Shown: positions 45,651 to 57,245 of the stretch, piece after piece
How positions within the stretch are numbered: position 1 is the first letter of the stretch
Layout of the letters: each line of letters starts with the position of its first letter
NCBI GenBank assembly: GCA_002280475.1
Contig: NCEB01000019.1
Span: 49,378 to 113,377 of the forward strand
Reading direction: 5' to 3'
From: Brevundimonas subvibrioides
Lineage (GTDB): Bacteria > Pseudomonadota > Alphaproteobacteria > Caulobacterales > Caulobacteraceae
DNA: 64,000 bases
The notes under the pieces: model-generated
The model's input: only the letters and a program-made list of their open reading frames with translations
Told to the model about the DNA's origin: nothing
Database searches by the model: none
Position numbers and translations under genes: made by a program

Positions 45651-47738
45651 GTGAGCCTCCAACTGCTCGTCACCCTGGGCGTCTTCGCCCCTCTGCTCGG
45701 CGCGGCCGTGGCCGGCTTCTTCGGCCGCCGCATCGGCGACATCCCTTCGCAGGCGGTCACGACCGGCCTGTTGTTCTTCTCGTGCGCCGTCGCCTGGACG
45801 GTGTTCGGCCAGTGGACCTGGGGCCATCTGGAGCCGTTCACGGTCACGCTCGCGCCCTTCATCAACGTGGGTGATTTCCAGTCGAACTGGGCCATCCGTA
45901 TCGATGCGCTAAGCGCCGTCATGCTGGTGGTGGTCACGACGGTGTCGTCGCTCGTCCACCTGTATTCCTGGGGCTATATGGCCGAGGACGACAGCCGTCC
46001 GAGGTTCTTCGCCTATCTGTCGCTGTTCACCTTCGCCATGCTGGCGCTGGTCACGGCGGCCGACTTCATGCAGCTCTTCTTCGGCTGGGAAGGGGTGGGG
46101 CTGGCGTCCTATCTGCTGATCGGATTCTGGTTCAAGAAACCGACCGCCAGCGCCGCCGCCATCAAGGCCTTCGTGGTCAACCGGGTCGGCGACTTCGGCT
46201 TCGCGCTGGGCATCATCACCGTCTTCTGGATGTTCGGCACAATCCAGTTCGCCGAACTGTTCCCGATGATCGCGTCGCGGCAAGGCGAGGGCTGGGAATT
46301 CCTCGGTCAGACCTGGTCGGCGCTGGATCTGGCGGGGGTGCTGCTGTTCATCGGCGCCATGGGCAAGTCGGCGCAGTTCTTCCTGCACACCTGGCTGCCC
46401 GACGCGATGGAGGGCCCGACGCCGGTCTCGGCCCTGATCCACGCGGCCACCATGGTGACGGCGGGCGTCTATATGGTCTGCCTGCTGAGCCCCATCTACG
46501 AATACGCGCCGACGGCGGCCCTGCTGATCGCCATCACCGGCGGGATCACGGCTCTGTTCGAGGCGACGGTCGGCCTGGCCCAGAACGACATCAAGCGGGT
46601 CATCGCCTATTCGACCTGTTCGCAGCTGGGCTACATGTTCTTCGCGGCGGGCGTCGGGGCCTATCAGGCGGCCATGTTCCACCTCTTCACCCACGCCTTC
46701 TTCAAGGCCCTGCTGTTCCTGGGCGCCGGCTCGGTGATCCACGGCATGCACCACGAGCAGGACATGCGGAAGATGGGCGGGCTGTGGAAGCTGCTGCCCG
46801 TGACCTATGCGGTGATGATGATCGGCACCATCGCCATCACCGGCATCGGCATCCCCGGCCACGAGTTCAAGTTCGGCTTCGCGGGCTTCTACTCCAAGGA
46901 CTCGATCCTGGAGAGCGCGTTCGCGGCAGCGGACTACAGCCCCGTGGGCCTGTTCGTCTTCTTCATCGGCCTGTTCGCGGCGGGGCTGACGGCCTACTAT
47001 TCGTGGCGTCTTATCTTCATGACCTTCCACAACAAGCCGGCGTGGAAGCACGATCACGCCCATGACGATCACGCGGCTCCGCACGCCCAGATCGAGACCC
47101 ACGCCGAGCCGCTGCCGGACGATCGTGGCCATGCGCATGACGATCACGGCCACGGTCACCACGGTCCGTTGAAGCCGCACGAGAGCCCGTGGGTAATGCT
47201 GGTGCCGCTGCTCTTGCTGTCCGTCGGAGCGATCGCTTCGGGCTTCGCCTTCTACGAGTTCTTCGTCGGCCATCACGAGCACGAGTTCTGGCGCGGCGCG
47301 ATCTTCACCGGACCCGAGAACCACGTCATTCACGACAGCCATGAGGTCCCGACCTGGGTCCTGTGGGCGCCGCTGGTCGTGTCGGCGATCGGCACCTTCG
47401 CCGCCGTCTATTTCTACGTCCTGCGCGAGGGTCTGGCCCGGCGCATGGCCGAGCGGGGCGGGCCGATCAACAGCTTCCTGTCCAACAAATGGTATTTCGA
47501 CGAGATCTACGACGTCCTGTTCGTCAAGGGCGCGCGGGCGCTGGGCGACCTGTTCTGGAAGGTCGGCGACGTTCGGATCATCGATGGGTTGGGTCCCAAC
47601 GGGGCCGCCTGGGCCTCGCTGAAATCCGCCGCGCGGCTGGCCAAGGTCCAGTCCGGCTATGTCTATCACTATGCGTTCGTGATGCTGCTCGGCGTGGCCG
47701 GCCTGCTCGCCTTCGCCATCTACGCCTGGGGCGCATAG
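45651..47738 (+). CDS. nuoL: NADH-quinone oxidoreductase subunit L
   Basis: This 695-residue antiporter-like proton-pumping subunit includes [42 protein letters not shown] and [18 protein letters not shown] His-rich hydrophilic loop lies near residues 470-505 ([24 protein letters not shown]) and might bind metal. The start is GTG 45651 with AAGGG upstream. Confidence 0.97.
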   Translation: MSLQLLVTLGVFAPLLGAAVAGFFGRRIGDIPSQAVTTGLLFFSCAVAWTVFGQWTWGHLEPFTVTLAPFINVGDFQSNWAIRIDALSAVMLVVVTTVSSLVHLYSWGYMAEDDSRPRFFAYLSLFTFAMLALVTAADFMQLFFGWEGVGLASYLLIGFWFKKPTASAAAIKAFVVNRVGDFGFALGIITVFWMFGTIQFAELFPMIASRQGEGWEFLGQTWSALDLAGVLLFIGAMGKSAQFFLHTWLPDAMEGPTPVSALIHAATMVTAGVYMVCLLSPIYEYAPTAALLIAITGGITALFEATVGLAQNDIKRVIAYSTCSQLGYMFFAAGVGAYQAAMFHLFTHAFFKALLFLGAGSVIHGMHHEQDMRKMGGLWKLLPVTYAVMMIGTIAITGIGIPGHEFKFGFAGFYSKDSILESAFAAADYSPVGLFVFFIGLFAAGLTAYYSWRLIFMTFHNKPAWKHDHAHDDHAAPHAQIETHAEPLPDDRGHAHDDHGHGHHGPLKPHESPWVMLVPLLLLSVGAIASGFAFYEFFVGHHEHEFWRGAIFTGPENHVIHDSHEVPTWVLWAPLVVSAIGTFAAVYFYVLREGLARRMAERGGPINSFLSNKWYFDEIYDVLFVKGARALGDLFWKVGDVRIIDGLGPNGAAWASLKSAARLAKVQSGYVYHYAFVMLLGVAGLLAFAIYAWGA

Positions 47739-47739
47739 A

Positions 47740-49224
47740 ATGGGCGCGATCCCCAATATCCTGAGCGTCGTCACCTTCCTGCCGCTGGTCGGGGCGCTGC
47801 TGATCCTGATCGGCCGTTTCGCGTCCAAGAACGCCGACGGCCTCGCGCGCTGGATCGCGCTGGCGACGACGCTGGTCACGCTGGCCGTGTCGTGCGTGCT
47901 GGTGGCGCAGTTCGATCCGTCCAGCGCCGCCTATCAGTTCGTTGAACGCTATGTCTGGTTCGCCGGGGCGGAATACCACCTCGGCGTCGACGGGGTGTCG
48001 ATCCTGTTCGTCCTGCTGACCGCCTTCCTGTTGCCGATCTGCATCGCGGCCAGCTGGAAGTCCATCGAGACCCGCGTCGTCGACTACATGATCGCCTTCC
48101 TGGTGCTGGAGACGCTGGTGATCGGCGTTTTCACGGCGCTGGATCTGTTCCTGTTCTACATCTTCTTCGAGGGCACCCTGGTGCCGATGTTCATCATCAT
48201 CGGGGTGTGGGGCGGGGCGAACCGGATCTACGCGGCCTACAAGTTCTTCCTCTACACCCTGCTGGGGTCGGTCCTGATGCTGCTGGCCATGCTGTGGATG
48301 GCCAATGAGGTGGGCACGACCTCGATCCCCGAGCTCAAGGACTACGCCTTCGGGCCGTGGGCCCAGTCGATCCTGTGGCTGGCCTTCTTCGCCTCCTTCG
48401 CGGTGAAGATGCCGATGTGGCCGGTCCACACCTGGCTGCCGGACGCCCACGTCCAGGCCCCGACGGCGGGGTCGGTCATCCTGGCCGGCATCCTGCTGAA
48501 GCTCGGCGGCTACGGCTTCATCCTGTTCAATGTGCCGATGTTCCCGGATGCGTCGGTGCTGTACCGGCCGCTGGTCTTCACCCTGTCGGTGATCGCCATC
48601 GCCTATACTTCGCTGGTCGCCTTCCGTCAGACCGACATCAAGAAGCTGATCGCCTATTCGTCGGTGGCGCACATGGGCTTCGTGACCATGGGCATCTTCG
48701 CCGGCAACGCGCAGGGGATGCAGGGCGCGATCTTCCAGATGCTGAGCCACGGCCTGATCTCGGGCGCGCTCTTCCTGTGCGTCGGCGTGGTGTATGACCG
48801 GATGCACACCCGCGAGATCGCCTTCTACGGCGGCCTGACCAGCCGCATGCCCTGGTATGCGGCGATCTTCCTGATGTTCACCATGGCCAACGTCGGCCTG
48901 CCGGGCACCAGCGGTTTCATCGGCGAGATCCTGACCATGACCGGCGTCTATCAGGCCTCGACCTGGGCGGCGTTCGTGGCCGCGACCGGCGTGATCCTGT
49001 CGGCGGTCTATGCCCTGACGCTGTATCGCAACGTCATGTTCGGCGAGATCACCAATCCGGCGCTGGCGACCATCAAGGACATCGACCTGCGCGAGTTGGC
49101 GATCTTCGTTCCCCTGATCGTCGGCACCATCTGGCTGGGCGTGCAGCCCGGCCTGGTGCTCGACTACACCGCCGCCTCCGTCGACGCCGTCGTCGGCGGC
49201 TGGCGCCTCGCGACCGGCGGGTGA
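47740..49224 (+). CDS. nuoM: NADH-quinone oxidoreductase subunit M
   Basis: This 494-residue antiporter-like subunit of the membrane arm shows [27 protein letters not shown] and [18 protein letters not shown]. It has about fourteen helices and starts one base after nuoL. Confidence 0.97.
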   Translation: MGAIPNILSVVTFLPLVGALLILIGRFASKNADGLARWIALATTLVTLAVSCVLVAQFDPSSAAYQFVERYVWFAGAEYHLGVDGVSILFVLLTAFLLPICIAASWKSIETRVVDYMIAFLVLETLVIGVFTALDLFLFYIFFEGTLVPMFIIIGVWGGANRIYAAYKFFLYTLLGSVLMLLAMLWMANEVGTTSIPELKDYAFGPWAQSILWLAFFASFAVKMPMWPVHTWLPDAHVQAPTAGSVILAGILLKLGGYGFILFNVPMFPDASVLYRPLVFTLSVIAIAYTSLVAFRQTDIKKLIAYSSVAHMGFVTMGIFAGNAQGMQGAIFQMLSHGLISGALFLCVGVVYDRMHTREIAFYGGLTSRMPWYAAIFLMFTMANVGLPGTSGFIGEILTMTGVYQASTWAAFVAATGVILSAVYALTLYRNVMFGEITNPALATIKDIDLRELAIFVPLIVGTIWLGVQPGLVLDYTAASVDAVVGGWRLATGG

Positions 49225-49231
49225 GAGACTG

Positions 49232-50680
49232 ATGACCCCTGACCTGCTCAAGGACCTGAACATCGCGGCGTCGGAAAGCGTGCTGGCGCTCGGCGGGCTG
49301 GTTCTTCTGATGATCGGCGCCTTCCTCGGCGAGAAGTCGGCGCGCCTGGTGTCGATCCTGTCCGTCGCCCTGCTGATCGCCGCCGCGGCGGTGGCCGCGA
49401 CCGGCCCGCTGGGCGTCGCCTTCAACGGGGCCTATGTCGCCGACCCCCTGGCGATCTACGGCAAGGTCGCGATCTACATCGCCTCGGCCGTGGCCGTCGT
49501 GCTGGGCGGCGGCTGGATGCAGCGCGAGCGGATCGCGCGGTTCGAATATCCCGTCCTGATCGTGCTGGCCGCCGTCGGCATGGGGATGATGGTGTCGTCC
49601 GGCGACCTGATCAGCCTGTATGTCGGGGTCGAGCTGCACTCGCTGGCGCTCTATGTGCTGGCCGCCTATCACCGCGACGACCTCAAGGCCTCCGAGGCCG
49701 GGCTGAAGTATTTCGTGCTGGGGGCCCTGTCGTCGGGCCTGCTGCTCTATGGGGCCAGCCTGATCTACGGCTTCACCGGCTCCATGCGGTTCGACGAGAT
49801 CGCGGCCTATGCCACCGCCAATCCGGGGCCGGGCCTGATCTTCGGTCTGGTGTTCCTGATCTGCGGCCTGGCGTTCAAGGTCTCGGCCGCGCCGTTCCAC
49901 ATGTGGACGCCCGACGTCTATGAGGGCGCGCCGACGCCGGTCGTGGCCTTCTTCACGACAGCGCCCAAGATGGCGGCCATGGTGCTGTTCGCCCGCGCCC
50001 TGTCGGAAGGCTTTCTGGAGGCCCACAACCAGTGGGCCCAGGTGCTGATCCTGATTTCCCTGGCCAGCTTCGTCGTCGGGGCCTGGGGCGGTCTGGCGCA
50101 GAAGGACATCCAGCGGCTGCTGGCCTATTCGTCGATCGCCAACATCGGATATGCCATCCTGGGCATCGCGGCGGGGACCGAGGCGGGCCTGCAGGCCATG
50201 ATCGTGTTCATGACCCTCTATATGATCGACACCATGGGCTTCTTCGCCATCCTGCTGTCGCTCAGCCGGAACGGACGTCCGATCCGCTCCATCGCCGATC
50301 TGGCGGGGCTGAAGACCGATCGGCCGGTGACGGCCATCGCCATCACTGTGCTGTCGCTATCGGTACTGGGGATGCCGCCGCTGTCGGGTTTCTGGGGCAA
50401 GTACTATGTTTTCGGGGCGGCGGCCTCGGCCGGCTACTGGATGGTGGCGGCGGCGGGCCTGGTGGCCTCGGTCGTGGCGGCCTTCTACTATCTGCGCATC
50501 ATCAAGCTGATGTGGTTCGACGCGGCCCCCGAAGGCGTGGCCAAGACAGACATGGCCCCGGTCGAAAGCCAGTGGATCGGCTGGGCCTGCGCGGCCTTCG
50601 CCTTCCCGCTGGTCATCGTCGGCCTGACGTGGCTGGAGCCCGCGACCCGGATTGCCGCCTCGGGCTTCGGAGCAGGGTAG
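49232..50680 (+). CDS. nuoN: NADH-quinone oxidoreductase subunit N
   Basis: This 482-residue antiporter-like subunit shows the YFVLGALSSGLLLYGASLIYGFTG, FKVSAAPFHMWTPDVYEGAP and QRLLAYSSIANIGY segments. It is the last complex I gene; birA follows 4 bases after its stop. Confidence 0.97.
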   Translation: MTPDLLKDLNIAASESVLALGGLVLLMIGAFLGEKSARLVSILSVALLIAAAAVAATGPLGVAFNGAYVADPLAIYGKVAIYIASAVAVVLGGGWMQRERIARFEYPVLIVLAAVGMGMMVSSGDLISLYVGVELHSLALYVLAAYHRDDLKASEAGLKYFVLGALSSGLLLYGASLIYGFTGSMRFDEIAAYATANPGPGLIFGLVFLICGLAFKVSAAPFHMWTPDVYEGAPTPVVAFFTTAPKMAAMVLFARALSEGFLEAHNQWAQVLILISLASFVVGAWGGLAQKDIQRLLAYSSIANIGYAILGIAAGTEAGLQAMIVFMTLYMIDTMGFFAILLSLSRNGRPIRSIADLAGLKTDRPVTAIAITVLSLSVLGMPPLSGFWGKYYVFGAAASAGYWMVAAAGLVASVVAAFYYLRIIKLMWFDAAPEGVAKTDMAPVESQWIGWACAAFAFPLVIVGLTWLEPATRIAASGFGAG

Positions 50681-50684
50681 GGCG

Positions 50685-51431
50685 GTGATCCCGCCCATCG
50701 ACCTGCTCGACGACATCGATTCCACCAACGCCGAGGCGCGCCGTCGCGCCGAGGCCGGCGACCCCGCCAGCCGCTGGATCGTGGCGCGCCGCCAGACCGC
50801 CGGACGCGGGCGCCGGGGCCGGGCGTGGGACAGCGACACGGGCAATCTGTTCGCCACCCTGACCCTGCTGACCCAGAAATCCCCGGCCGAGGCGGCGCAG
50901 GTGACCTTCGTGGCGGCTCTGGCCGTCGCCGACCTGCTGGAAGCCTTCGCCGCGCCGGGCTCGGTCAGCATCAAATGGCCCAACGACGTCCTGCTGGCGG
51001 GCGACAAGGCCGCGGGCATCCTGGTCGAGTCCGGGGGCCACCCGGCCGGTGGCCTGTGGCTGGCGGTCGGAATCGGCGTCAACCTGGCCCACGCCCCGGA
51101 CGGGACCGAACGCCCCGCGACCTGCCTGAAGGCGCATCTGCGGTCGGACGTCGCTTATCCGCCGTCGGTCGAGGCCGCCGCCGGTGTGCTGGCCGAAGCC
51201 TTCGCCGCTTGGCAGGCACGGTGGGAGACCCTGGGGTTCCAGCCGGTGCTCGACGTCTGGACGGCGCGGACCCGGGGCCTGGACGGCCCCTGCGTGGCGC
51301 GCCTGGGCCATGAGACGGTCAGCGGCGTGGCCGAGGGCGTCGCGCCGGACGGGGCGCTGCGGCTTCGCACGGCCGACGGATCGCTGAGGCTGATCTCCGC
51401 CGGCGATGTGTTCTTCGGAGAGGCGGCCTGA
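50685..51431 (+). CDS. birA: Biotin--[acetyl-CoA-carboxylase] ligase, lacking a DNA-binding domain
   Basis: BirA attaches biotin to the carrier protein of acetyl-CoA carboxylase. The 248-residue catalytic form has IDSTNAEARRRA, the biotinyl-AMP loop ARRQTAGRGRRGRAW, and SIKWPNDVLLAGDKAAGILVE. There is no N-terminal helix-turn-helix, so it is not a repressor. GTG 50685 is the start. Confidence 0.95.
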   Translation: MIPPIDLLDDIDSTNAEARRRAEAGDPASRWIVARRQTAGRGRRGRAWDSDTGNLFATLTLLTQKSPAEAAQVTFVAALAVADLLEAFAAPGSVSIKWPNDVLLAGDKAAGILVESGGHPAGGLWLAVGIGVNLAHAPDGTERPATCLKAHLRSDVAYPPSVEAAAGVLAEAFAAWQARWETLGFQPVLDVWTARTRGLDGPCVARLGHETVSGVAEGVAPDGALRLRTADGSLRLISAGDVFFGEAA

Positions 51432-51498
51432 CCGCCTTGCGCTTAAGAGCGGCGAAGCGCATCTTACGAACTGCCGATCGATCGAACCGGGTAAGGCG

Positions 51499-51711
51499 AT
51501 GTCCAACACTACGACGCTGTCGTCCAAGTTCCAGATTTCCGTTCCCAAGGAAGTCCGCGAAGAACTGGGCTGGAAGGCGGGGCAGAGGTTTGCCTTCATC
51601 CCGAAGGGCAAGAGCGTCGTCCTGGTGCCGGTGCCGGAACTGGAGGACCTCTTCGGCATGGCCAAGGGCGCCGATCCAAGCGGCTATCGAGATCGTAACG
51701 ACCGCTACTGA
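51499..51711 (+). CDS. vapB: VapB-like antitoxin (AbrB/SpoVT fold)
   Basis: This 70-residue protein has the swapped-hairpin N-terminus TTLSSKFQISVPKEVREELGWKAG and an acidic C-terminal region (LEDLFGMAKGAD) suited to binding the toxin. ATG 51499 follows GTAAGG. It overlaps vapC by TGATG. It likely represses its own promoter. Confidence 0.9.
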   Translation: MSNTTTLSSKFQISVPKEVREELGWKAGQRFAFIPKGKSVVLVPVPELEDLFGMAKGADPSGYRDRNDRY

Positions 51712-52082
51712 TGCGGCTTGTCGACACTTCCGCCTGGATCGAGTTTCTGCTCGGCACTCCGACGGGGGCACGAGTGCGACCGGCCATGCCGACAGTCGAA
51801 GAGTGGCTGGCTCCCACCATGGTCCAGCTCGAGCTGACGAAGTGGCTTATGCGGAACCGGTCGGAGCTGCTGGAGCCGACAATCGCTCTCAGCCGCATTT
51901 GTGTGGTCGCGCCTATGACAATGCGGATCGCGCTGATCGCCGCAGAGATTTGCGTCAAGCACAAGCTGGCCACGGCGGACGCGGTCATCTATGCCACCGC
52001 GCAGGAACACGGTGCTGAGCTTTTGACCTGCGACGCCCATTTCCGCGACCTGCCGGGCGTCATCCTGGTCGAGAAGACCTGA
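51711..52082 (+). CDS. vapC: VapC-like PIN-domain ribonuclease toxin
   Basis: This 123-residue protein has PIN-domain acidic residues in MRLVDTSAWIEFL (Asp5), QLELTKWL, TADAVIYATA and TCDAHFRDLPG. Such toxins cleave RNA, often tRNA, when the antitoxin is degraded. The pair is an insertion between birA and coaX. Confidence 0.9.
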   Translation: MRLVDTSAWIEFLLGTPTGARVRPAMPTVEEWLAPTMVQLELTKWLMRNRSELLEPTIALSRICVVAPMTMRIALIAAEICVKHKLATADAVIYATAQEHGAELLTCDAHFRDLPGVILVEKT

Positions 52083-52106
52083 CCTGTTTCACGGACCCGC
52101 CGCCGC

Positions 52107-52886
52107 ATGCTTCTCGCCATCGAACAGGGCAATACCAACACGCTGTTCGCCGTACATGACGGCGAGAGCTGGATCGCACAGTGGCGCACGGCGACCGAGG
52201 CCAGCCGCACGGCGGATGAGTACGCGGTTTGGCTGACGCAACTCCTGGCCATGCGCGCCATCGCCCTGACCAGCCTGACCGGCTGCATCATCTCCAGCGT
52301 CGTGCCCCAGTCGATCTTCAACCTGAGGAACCTGGCGCGGCGCTATCTGTCGGTCGAGCCCCTGGTCATCGGCGACAATGTCGAGCTGGGCATTACGGTG
52401 CGGATCAACAAGCCGAGCGAGGCGGGGGCCGACCGACTGGTCAACGCGATCGGAGCGCATCTGGTCTATCCCGGCGACCTGATCGTGATCGACTCGGGCA
52501 CGGCCACCACCTTCGACATCATCGCCGCCGACGGTGCCTTCGAGGGCGGGGCGATCGCGCCCGGCATCAACCTGTCGCTCCAGGCTCTGCACGAGGCGGC
52601 GGCCATGCTGCCCCGCATCGCTATCCAGCGGCCCGACCGCGTGATCGGCAAGGACACCGTGTCCAATATGCAGTCGGGTGTCTTCTGGGGCTATGTCGGC
52701 CTGATCGAAGGCATGGTGGCACGCATCAAGGACGAGTGGGCCAAGCCCATGACGGTCGTCGGCACGGGCGGCGTGGCCAGCCTGTTCGAAGGGGCCACAG
52801 ACAGCATCGACCGGTTCGACCCGGACCTGACCATCCGCGGCCTGCTCGAAATATGGCACCGCAATACCCATCTGACGGACGCATGA
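52107..52886 (+). CDS. coaX: Type III pantothenate kinase
   Basis: CoaX phosphorylates pantothenate, the first step of CoA synthesis. The 259-residue protein has the N-terminal phosphate loop AIEQGNTNT, then [12 protein letters not shown] and DSGTATTFD. Its stop overlaps the ribonuclease J gene by 4 bases (ATGA). Confidence 0.96.
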   Translation: MLLAIEQGNTNTLFAVHDGESWIAQWRTATEASRTADEYAVWLTQLLAMRAIALTSLTGCIISSVVPQSIFNLRNLARRYLSVEPLVIGDNVELGITVRINKPSEAGADRLVNAIGAHLVYPGDLIVIDSGTATTFDIIAADGAFEGGAIAPGINLSLQALHEAAAMLPRIAIQRPDRVIGKDTVSNMQSGVFWGYVGLIEGMVARIKDEWAKPMTVVGTGGVASLFEGATDSIDRFDPDLTIRGLLEIWHRNTHLTDA

Positions 52887-54571
52887 CCAAAATCAAAGCA
52901 AAGCCAAACTCTGGCGACGAGCTCGTCTTCCTGCCGCTGGGCGGCTCGGGCGAGGTCGGAATGAACCTCAACTGCTATGGCTACGGCTCCGAAGAGGACC
53001 GCCAGTGGATCCTCGTCGATGTCGGCGTGACCTTCGGTGATTCCACGACGCCCGGCGTCGACATCATCGTGCCGGACCCCGCCTTCCTCGAGGGCGAGAC
53101 CATCCGCGGCATCCTGCTGACCCACGCGCATGAGGACCATATCGGTGCCCTGCCGTGGCTGTGGGAACGGCTGAAGGCCCCTCTGTACGCCACCCCCTTC
53201 ACCGCTTTCCTGATCCGCGAGAAACTGCGCGACCGGGGTCTGCGTGAGGTGAAGATCATCGAGGTGCCCATCGGCGGCCACGTCGATCTGGGGCCGTTCT
53301 CGGTCGACTTCATCACCATGACCCATTCGATCGCGGAGCCGAACGGCCTGAAGATCACGACGCCGCTGGGCACGGTCTTCCACACCGGCGACTGGAAGCT
53401 GGATCCGGCCCCCGTCATCGGCAAGCCGACCGACGTGGCCGCCATCCAGAAGATGGGCGACGAGGGCCTGCTGGCCATGGTCTGCGATTCGACCAACGTC
53501 TTCGTCGAGGGCGAGGCGGGGTCCGAGACCGAGGCCCAGGCGGGGCTGATCGAGCTGATCGGTTCGCTGAAGACCGGCAAGATCGCCGTCGGCTGTTTTG
53601 CCTCCAACGTCGCCCGCATGGTCAGCGTCATCAAGGCGGCGGACAAGGCCGGGCGTCGCGTGGCCCTGGCCGGCCGCTCGATGCACCGGATCACGGCGGC
53701 GGCGAAACACGTCGGCCTGTTCAACGAGTCCAGGGCCATCCTGTCGGAAGACGAAGCTCGCCACTGGCCCGCCGACGAGATCCTGTATCTGTGCACCGGC
53801 AGCCAGGGCGAGGACCGGGCTGCCCTGTCGCGCGTCGCGGATGGGTCGCACCCCTTCATCAAGCTGGGGCTGGGCGACCACTGCCTGTTCTCGTCGCGGG
53901 TCATCCCGGGCAATGAACTGGCCATCGCCGACCTGCAGGACCGCCTCGCCGACCGGGGCGTGCGCCTCTACACCGAGAAGGATCACCCGGGCATCCACGT
54001 CTCCGGCCACCCGTGCCGCGACGAGATGCGTCAGATGTACGCCTGGGCCCGGCCGCGCATCTCGGTCCCGACCCACGGCATGCGGCGCCATCTGATGGAG
54101 CACGCCGCGCTGGCCCGCGACCTGGGCGTGCCGGAGACGGTGACGCCCCGGAACGGCGACCTGGTGCGGCTGGCCCCCGGCAAGGCGGCCATCATCGACG
54201 AGGTGCCGAACGGCCGGCTCTACGTCGACGGCGGCATGGTTGTGACCGAGAAGGGCGAGGCCCTGCGCGAGCGTCGCCACGCCTCGACCAACGGTGTGCT
54301 GGTGGTCAGCTTCGCCATGGACAAACGCGGCAAGATCGTTTCGGACATCGACGTGCGCGGCATCGGCCTGCCCGGCGACGAGGTCACGCCACTGGGCAAT
54401 GCGCTCGACGACCTGGCCGAACGCGTCGAACAGGCCGTCACCAGCCTGAAGGGCGAGGCGCGCGACGACGACATGGTGGTCGAACAGGCCGTGGCGCGGG
54501 TGCTGAAGAAGGCGTCGCAGCAGATCTGGGACCGTCGTCCGATCGTCGAGACGGTGATCCTGAGGCTGTAG
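52883..54571 (+). CDS. rnj: Ribonuclease J
   Basis: This MBL/beta-CASP ribonuclease has endo- and 5'-exonuclease activity in RNA turnover. [19 protein letters not shown] opens the protein, [12 protein letters not shown] holds the metal ligands, and [18 protein letters not shown] is the beta-CASP region. The length is 562 residues. ATG 52883 ([16 protein letters not shown]) is the clear start. Confidence 0.96.
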   Translation: MTKIKAKPNSGDELVFLPLGGSGEVGMNLNCYGYGSEEDRQWILVDVGVTFGDSTTPGVDIIVPDPAFLEGETIRGILLTHAHEDHIGALPWLWERLKAPLYATPFTAFLIREKLRDRGLREVKIIEVPIGGHVDLGPFSVDFITMTHSIAEPNGLKITTPLGTVFHTGDWKLDPAPVIGKPTDVAAIQKMGDEGLLAMVCDSTNVFVEGEAGSETEAQAGLIELIGSLKTGKIAVGCFASNVARMVSVIKAADKAGRRVALAGRSMHRITAAAKHVGLFNESRAILSEDEARHWPADEILYLCTGSQGEDRAALSRVADGSHPFIKLGLGDHCLFSSRVIPGNELAIADLQDRLADRGVRLYTEKDHPGIHVSGHPCRDEMRQMYAWARPRISVPTHGMRRHLMEHAALARDLGVPETVTPRNGDLVRLAPGKAAIIDEVPNGRLYVDGGMVVTEKGEALRERRHASTNGVLVVSFAMDKRGKIVSDIDVRGIGLPGDEVTPLGNALDDLAERVEQAVTSLKGEARDDDMVVEQAVARVLKKASQQIWDRRPIVETVILRL

Positions 54572-54643
54572 CGGTCGCCGGGCTCGCTTGCCGCGACAGG
54601 GAGGCGGCTTTGCCCGAGGGATGAACGGTCCTAGACAGGCTCC

Positions 54644-55066
54644 ATGATCGGTCGTCTGAACCACATCGGCGTCGCCACGCCGTCCATCGAGGACAGCGTG
54701 CGGATGTACGCCGACCTTCTGGGTGCCACGCAGGCGGGCCAGCCCTTCGAGCTGCCTGCGCAAGGGGTGCGGGTCTGTTTCATCGACCTGCCCAACAGCC
54801 AGATCGAGCTGATCGAGCCGCTGGGCGACGACAGCCCCATCCACGGGTTCCTGGCCAAGAACCCCAGGGGCGGCCAGCATCACGTCTGTTTCGAGGTGGC
54901 GGACATCCTGGCGGCGCGCGACGCCCTGCGGGCCAAGGGCGCGACCATCCTGGGGACCGGCGAGCCGCGCATCGGGGCCCACGGCACGCCGATCCTGTTC
55001 CTGCACCCCAGAGACATGGGCGGGGTCCTTGTCGAACTGATGGAAACCCCCAAGGAAGCGCACTGA
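54644..55066 (+). CDS. mce: Methylmalonyl-CoA epimerase
   Basis: This 140-residue VOC-fold enzyme converts R- and S-methylmalonyl-CoA in propionate metabolism. Metal ligands are expected in LNHIGVATP (His), HHVCFEV and VLVELMETP (Glu). No mutase is adjacent. It overlaps the DUF1467 gene by one base. Confidence 0.92.
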   Translation: MIGRLNHIGVATPSIEDSVRMYADLLGATQAGQPFELPAQGVRVCFIDLPNSQIELIEPLGDDSPIHGFLAKNPRGGQHHVCFEVADILAARDALRAKGATILGTGEPRIGAHGTPILFLHPRDMGGVLVELMETPKEAH

Positions 55067-55329
55067 TGCCCATCGGCCCCGTGACCATGTTCGCCATCTA
55101 CATCGTCGTCTGGTGGGTGGTGCTGTTCGCCATCCTGCCGCTGGGCACGTCCAGCGAAACGCATGAGCCACCGACCGACGGCCGCCAGTGGGGCGCGCCC
55201 GAGGCTCCGAACCTCAAGAAGAAGTTCATCACTACGACCTGGGTCGCCCTGATCGTCTGGGCCGGGGTGATGGGACTGGTCTACATCGGCTGGATGCCTC
55301 TACCGGACCTGGCCCCGCCGGTTCCGTAG
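55066..55329 (+). CDS. DUF1467 family small membrane protein
   Basis: This 87-residue two-helix protein has IYIVVWWVVLFAILPLG and WVALIVWAGVMGLVYI. It is characteristic of alphaproteobacteria and often lies between mce and proS. Function is unknown. Confidence 0.9.
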   Translation: MPIGPVTMFAIYIVVWWVVLFAILPLGTSSETHEPPTDGRQWGAPEAPNLKKKFITTTWVALIVWAGVMGLVYIGWMPLPDLAPPVP

Positions 55330-55408
55330 ATCGGCTTGCATCGCCACGGCTCTCTCGCATACCGTCGCTATCGGAGGCGCGCATGGTCGCGCCGGCGGAG
55401 GGAACGCA

Positions 55409-55834
55409 ATGATGCGCGCAAAGGCGGGAAGTCTGGCTTTGGCGATGGCACTGCTGTTGGCTGGCTGTGGGGCGGCGACTGACAAGGCCGAACCGACGGA
55501 GGCGGACGCAGCGGTCGCGCCGGCGGTGCCTGATGTGCCGGCGGCGTTCGTCGGCACTTGGACCAGCGACGGGTGCGACAACCCTTCGGTTCGCATTGGC
55601 GTCAACGATATCCGGCACTTCTACACCGATGTGCCGTCACCCCTGACCGCGGTGACGCCCGGTGATGATGGGCGGCTCGTGCTTGCCTGGGTCGATGAGG
55701 GAAAGGCCATCACGGACACGTTCCAGCTGACCGACGGCCAACTCAATCACGTCAGCAGCGTTTCGGCAGACGTTAACGAGGATTACGCGGCCGATCCCAT
55801 GACGCGCTGTTCTGGTCTGACGCAGCTCGACTGA
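55409..55834 (+). CDS. Lipoprotein of unknown function
   Basis: This 141-residue protein has a signal peptide and lipobox (LLLAGC, Cys20). An Ala/Asp-rich linker follows, then a C-terminal domain beginning FVGTWTSDGCDNP with two more cysteines (SDGCD and MTRCSG). GGAGGG precedes ATG 55409. The start of the domain resembles lipocalin-like small domains; no family is assigned. Confidence 0.75.
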   Translation: MMRAKAGSLALAMALLLAGCGAATDKAEPTEADAAVAPAVPDVPAAFVGTWTSDGCDNPSVRIGVNDIRHFYTDVPSPLTAVTPGDDGRLVLAWVDEGKAITDTFQLTDGQLNHVSSVSADVNEDYAADPMTRCSGLTQLD

Positions 55835-55931
55835 GCGGTTTTCCCCGCGAGCGCGCTGATCGTCTCGCCTTCGCGTTGCCAAGGTTGGAGGCCACGGGCT
55901 AGACGGAAGGCCTGTCAACAAGGACCGACCG

Positions 55932-57245
55932 ATGCGCCTGTCGCGCTATTTCCTGCCGACCCTGAAAGAGGCGCCTTCGGACGCCCAGATCGTCTCTCAC
56001 CAGCTGATGCTGCGCGCCGGCATGATCAAGCAGGAGGCCGCCGGTATCTACGCCTGGCTGCCGCTGGGGCTGCGCGTCCTGAACCGCATCGAGCAGATCG
56101 TGCGCGAGGAGCAGGAGCGGGCAGGGGCGGTCGAACTGCTGATGCCGACGCTGCAGCTGGCCGACCTGTGGCGCGAATCGGGGCGCTACGACGCCTACGG
56201 CCCCGAGATGCTGCGCATCACCGACCGGCATGAGCGCGAACTGCTGTACGGCCCCACCAACGAGGAGATGATCACCGACATCTTCCGGGGCTTCGTGAAG
56301 AGCTACAAATCGCTGCCGCTGAACCTGTTTCACATCCAGTGGAAGTTCCGGGATGAGCGTCGCCCCCGCTTCGGCGTCATGCGGGGCCGTGAGTTCCTGA
56401 TGAAGGACGCGTACAGCTTCGACATCGACGAGGCGGCGGCGCGGCGGGCCTATAACCGCATGTTCGTGGCCTATCTGAACACCTTCGCCCGCATGGGTCT
56501 GAAGGCCGTGCCGATGCGGGCCGACACCGGGCCGATCGGCGGCGATCTGAGCCACGAGTTCATCGTTCTGGCCGAGACGGGCGAGAGCCAGGTGTTCTGT
56601 GACAAGACTTTGGTCGAGATGGCGGCGCCCGGTGGCGACGTCGACTGGAACGACCTTCAGTCAATCGTTGATCAACGAACCTCGCTCTATGCCGCGACTG
56701 AAGAAATGCACGACGCGGCCGCTTTCGAGAGCCAGACGGCCGAGGCCGACCGGCTGACGGCGCGCGGCATCGAGGTCGGGCACATCTTCTACTTCGGCAC
56801 CAAATACTCCGCCCCGATGAAGGCCCGCGTGGCGGGACCCGACGGGGCCGACACCGACGTGCATATGGGCAGCTACGGCGTGGGCGTGTCGCGTCTGCTG
56901 GGCGCCATCATCGAGGCCAGCCATGACGAGGCGGGGATCATCTGGCCGGACGCGGTCGCGCCCTTCGATGTCGTCGTCATCAACCTGCGCGCCAACGATC
57001 CCGACGTCTGCCAGGCCTGCGAGGCGGCGGTGGAGGCGTTGGAGGCGGCGGGCAAGTCGGTCCTCTACGACGACACCGACGAACGTCCGGGCGGCAAGTT
57101 CGCCACGGCCGATCTGATCGGCATCCCCTGGCAGCTGACCATCGGACCGAAGGGCGTGGCCGAGGGCGTGGTCGAGCTGAAACGCCGGGCGACCGGCGAG
57201 AAGACGACGGCTCCGCTGGCGCAGGCCATGGAGACGATCGGTTGA
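55932..57245 (+). CDS. proS: Prolyl-tRNA synthetase, short alphaproteobacterial form
   Basis: This 437-residue class II enzyme has [12 protein letters not shown] (motif 2 region) and [20 protein letters not shown]. The C-terminal anticodon domain contains [21 protein letters not shown]. It lacks the large editing insertion of bacterial-type ProRS, as usual in this class. It overlaps lolC/E by 4 bases. Confidence 0.97.
   Translation: MRLSRYFLPTLKEAPSDAQIVSHQLMLRAGMIKQEAAGIYAWLPLGLRVLNRIEQIVREEQERAGAVELLMPTLQLADLWRESGRYDAYGPEMLRITDRHERELLYGPTNEEMITDIFRGFVKSYKSLPLNLFHIQWKFRDERRPRFGVMRGREFLMKDAYSFDIDEAAARRAYNRMFVAYLNTFARMGLKAVPMRADTGPIGGDLSHEFIVLAETGESQVFCDKTLVEMAAPGGDVDWNDLQSIVDQRTSLYAATEEMHDAAAFESQTAEADRLTARGIEVGHIFYFGTKYSAPMKARVAGPDGADTDVHMGSYGVGVSRLLGAIIEASHDEAGIIWPDAVAPFDVVVINLRANDPDVCQACEAAVEALEAAGKSVLYDDTDERPGGKFATADLIGIPWQLTIGPKGVAEGVVELKRRATGEKTTAPLAQAMETIG

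Noticed and set aside
45909..47879. Large minus-strand frame opposite nuoL
   Set aside because: Asp/Arg/Gln/Gly-rich shadow of an unambiguous NuoL gene.
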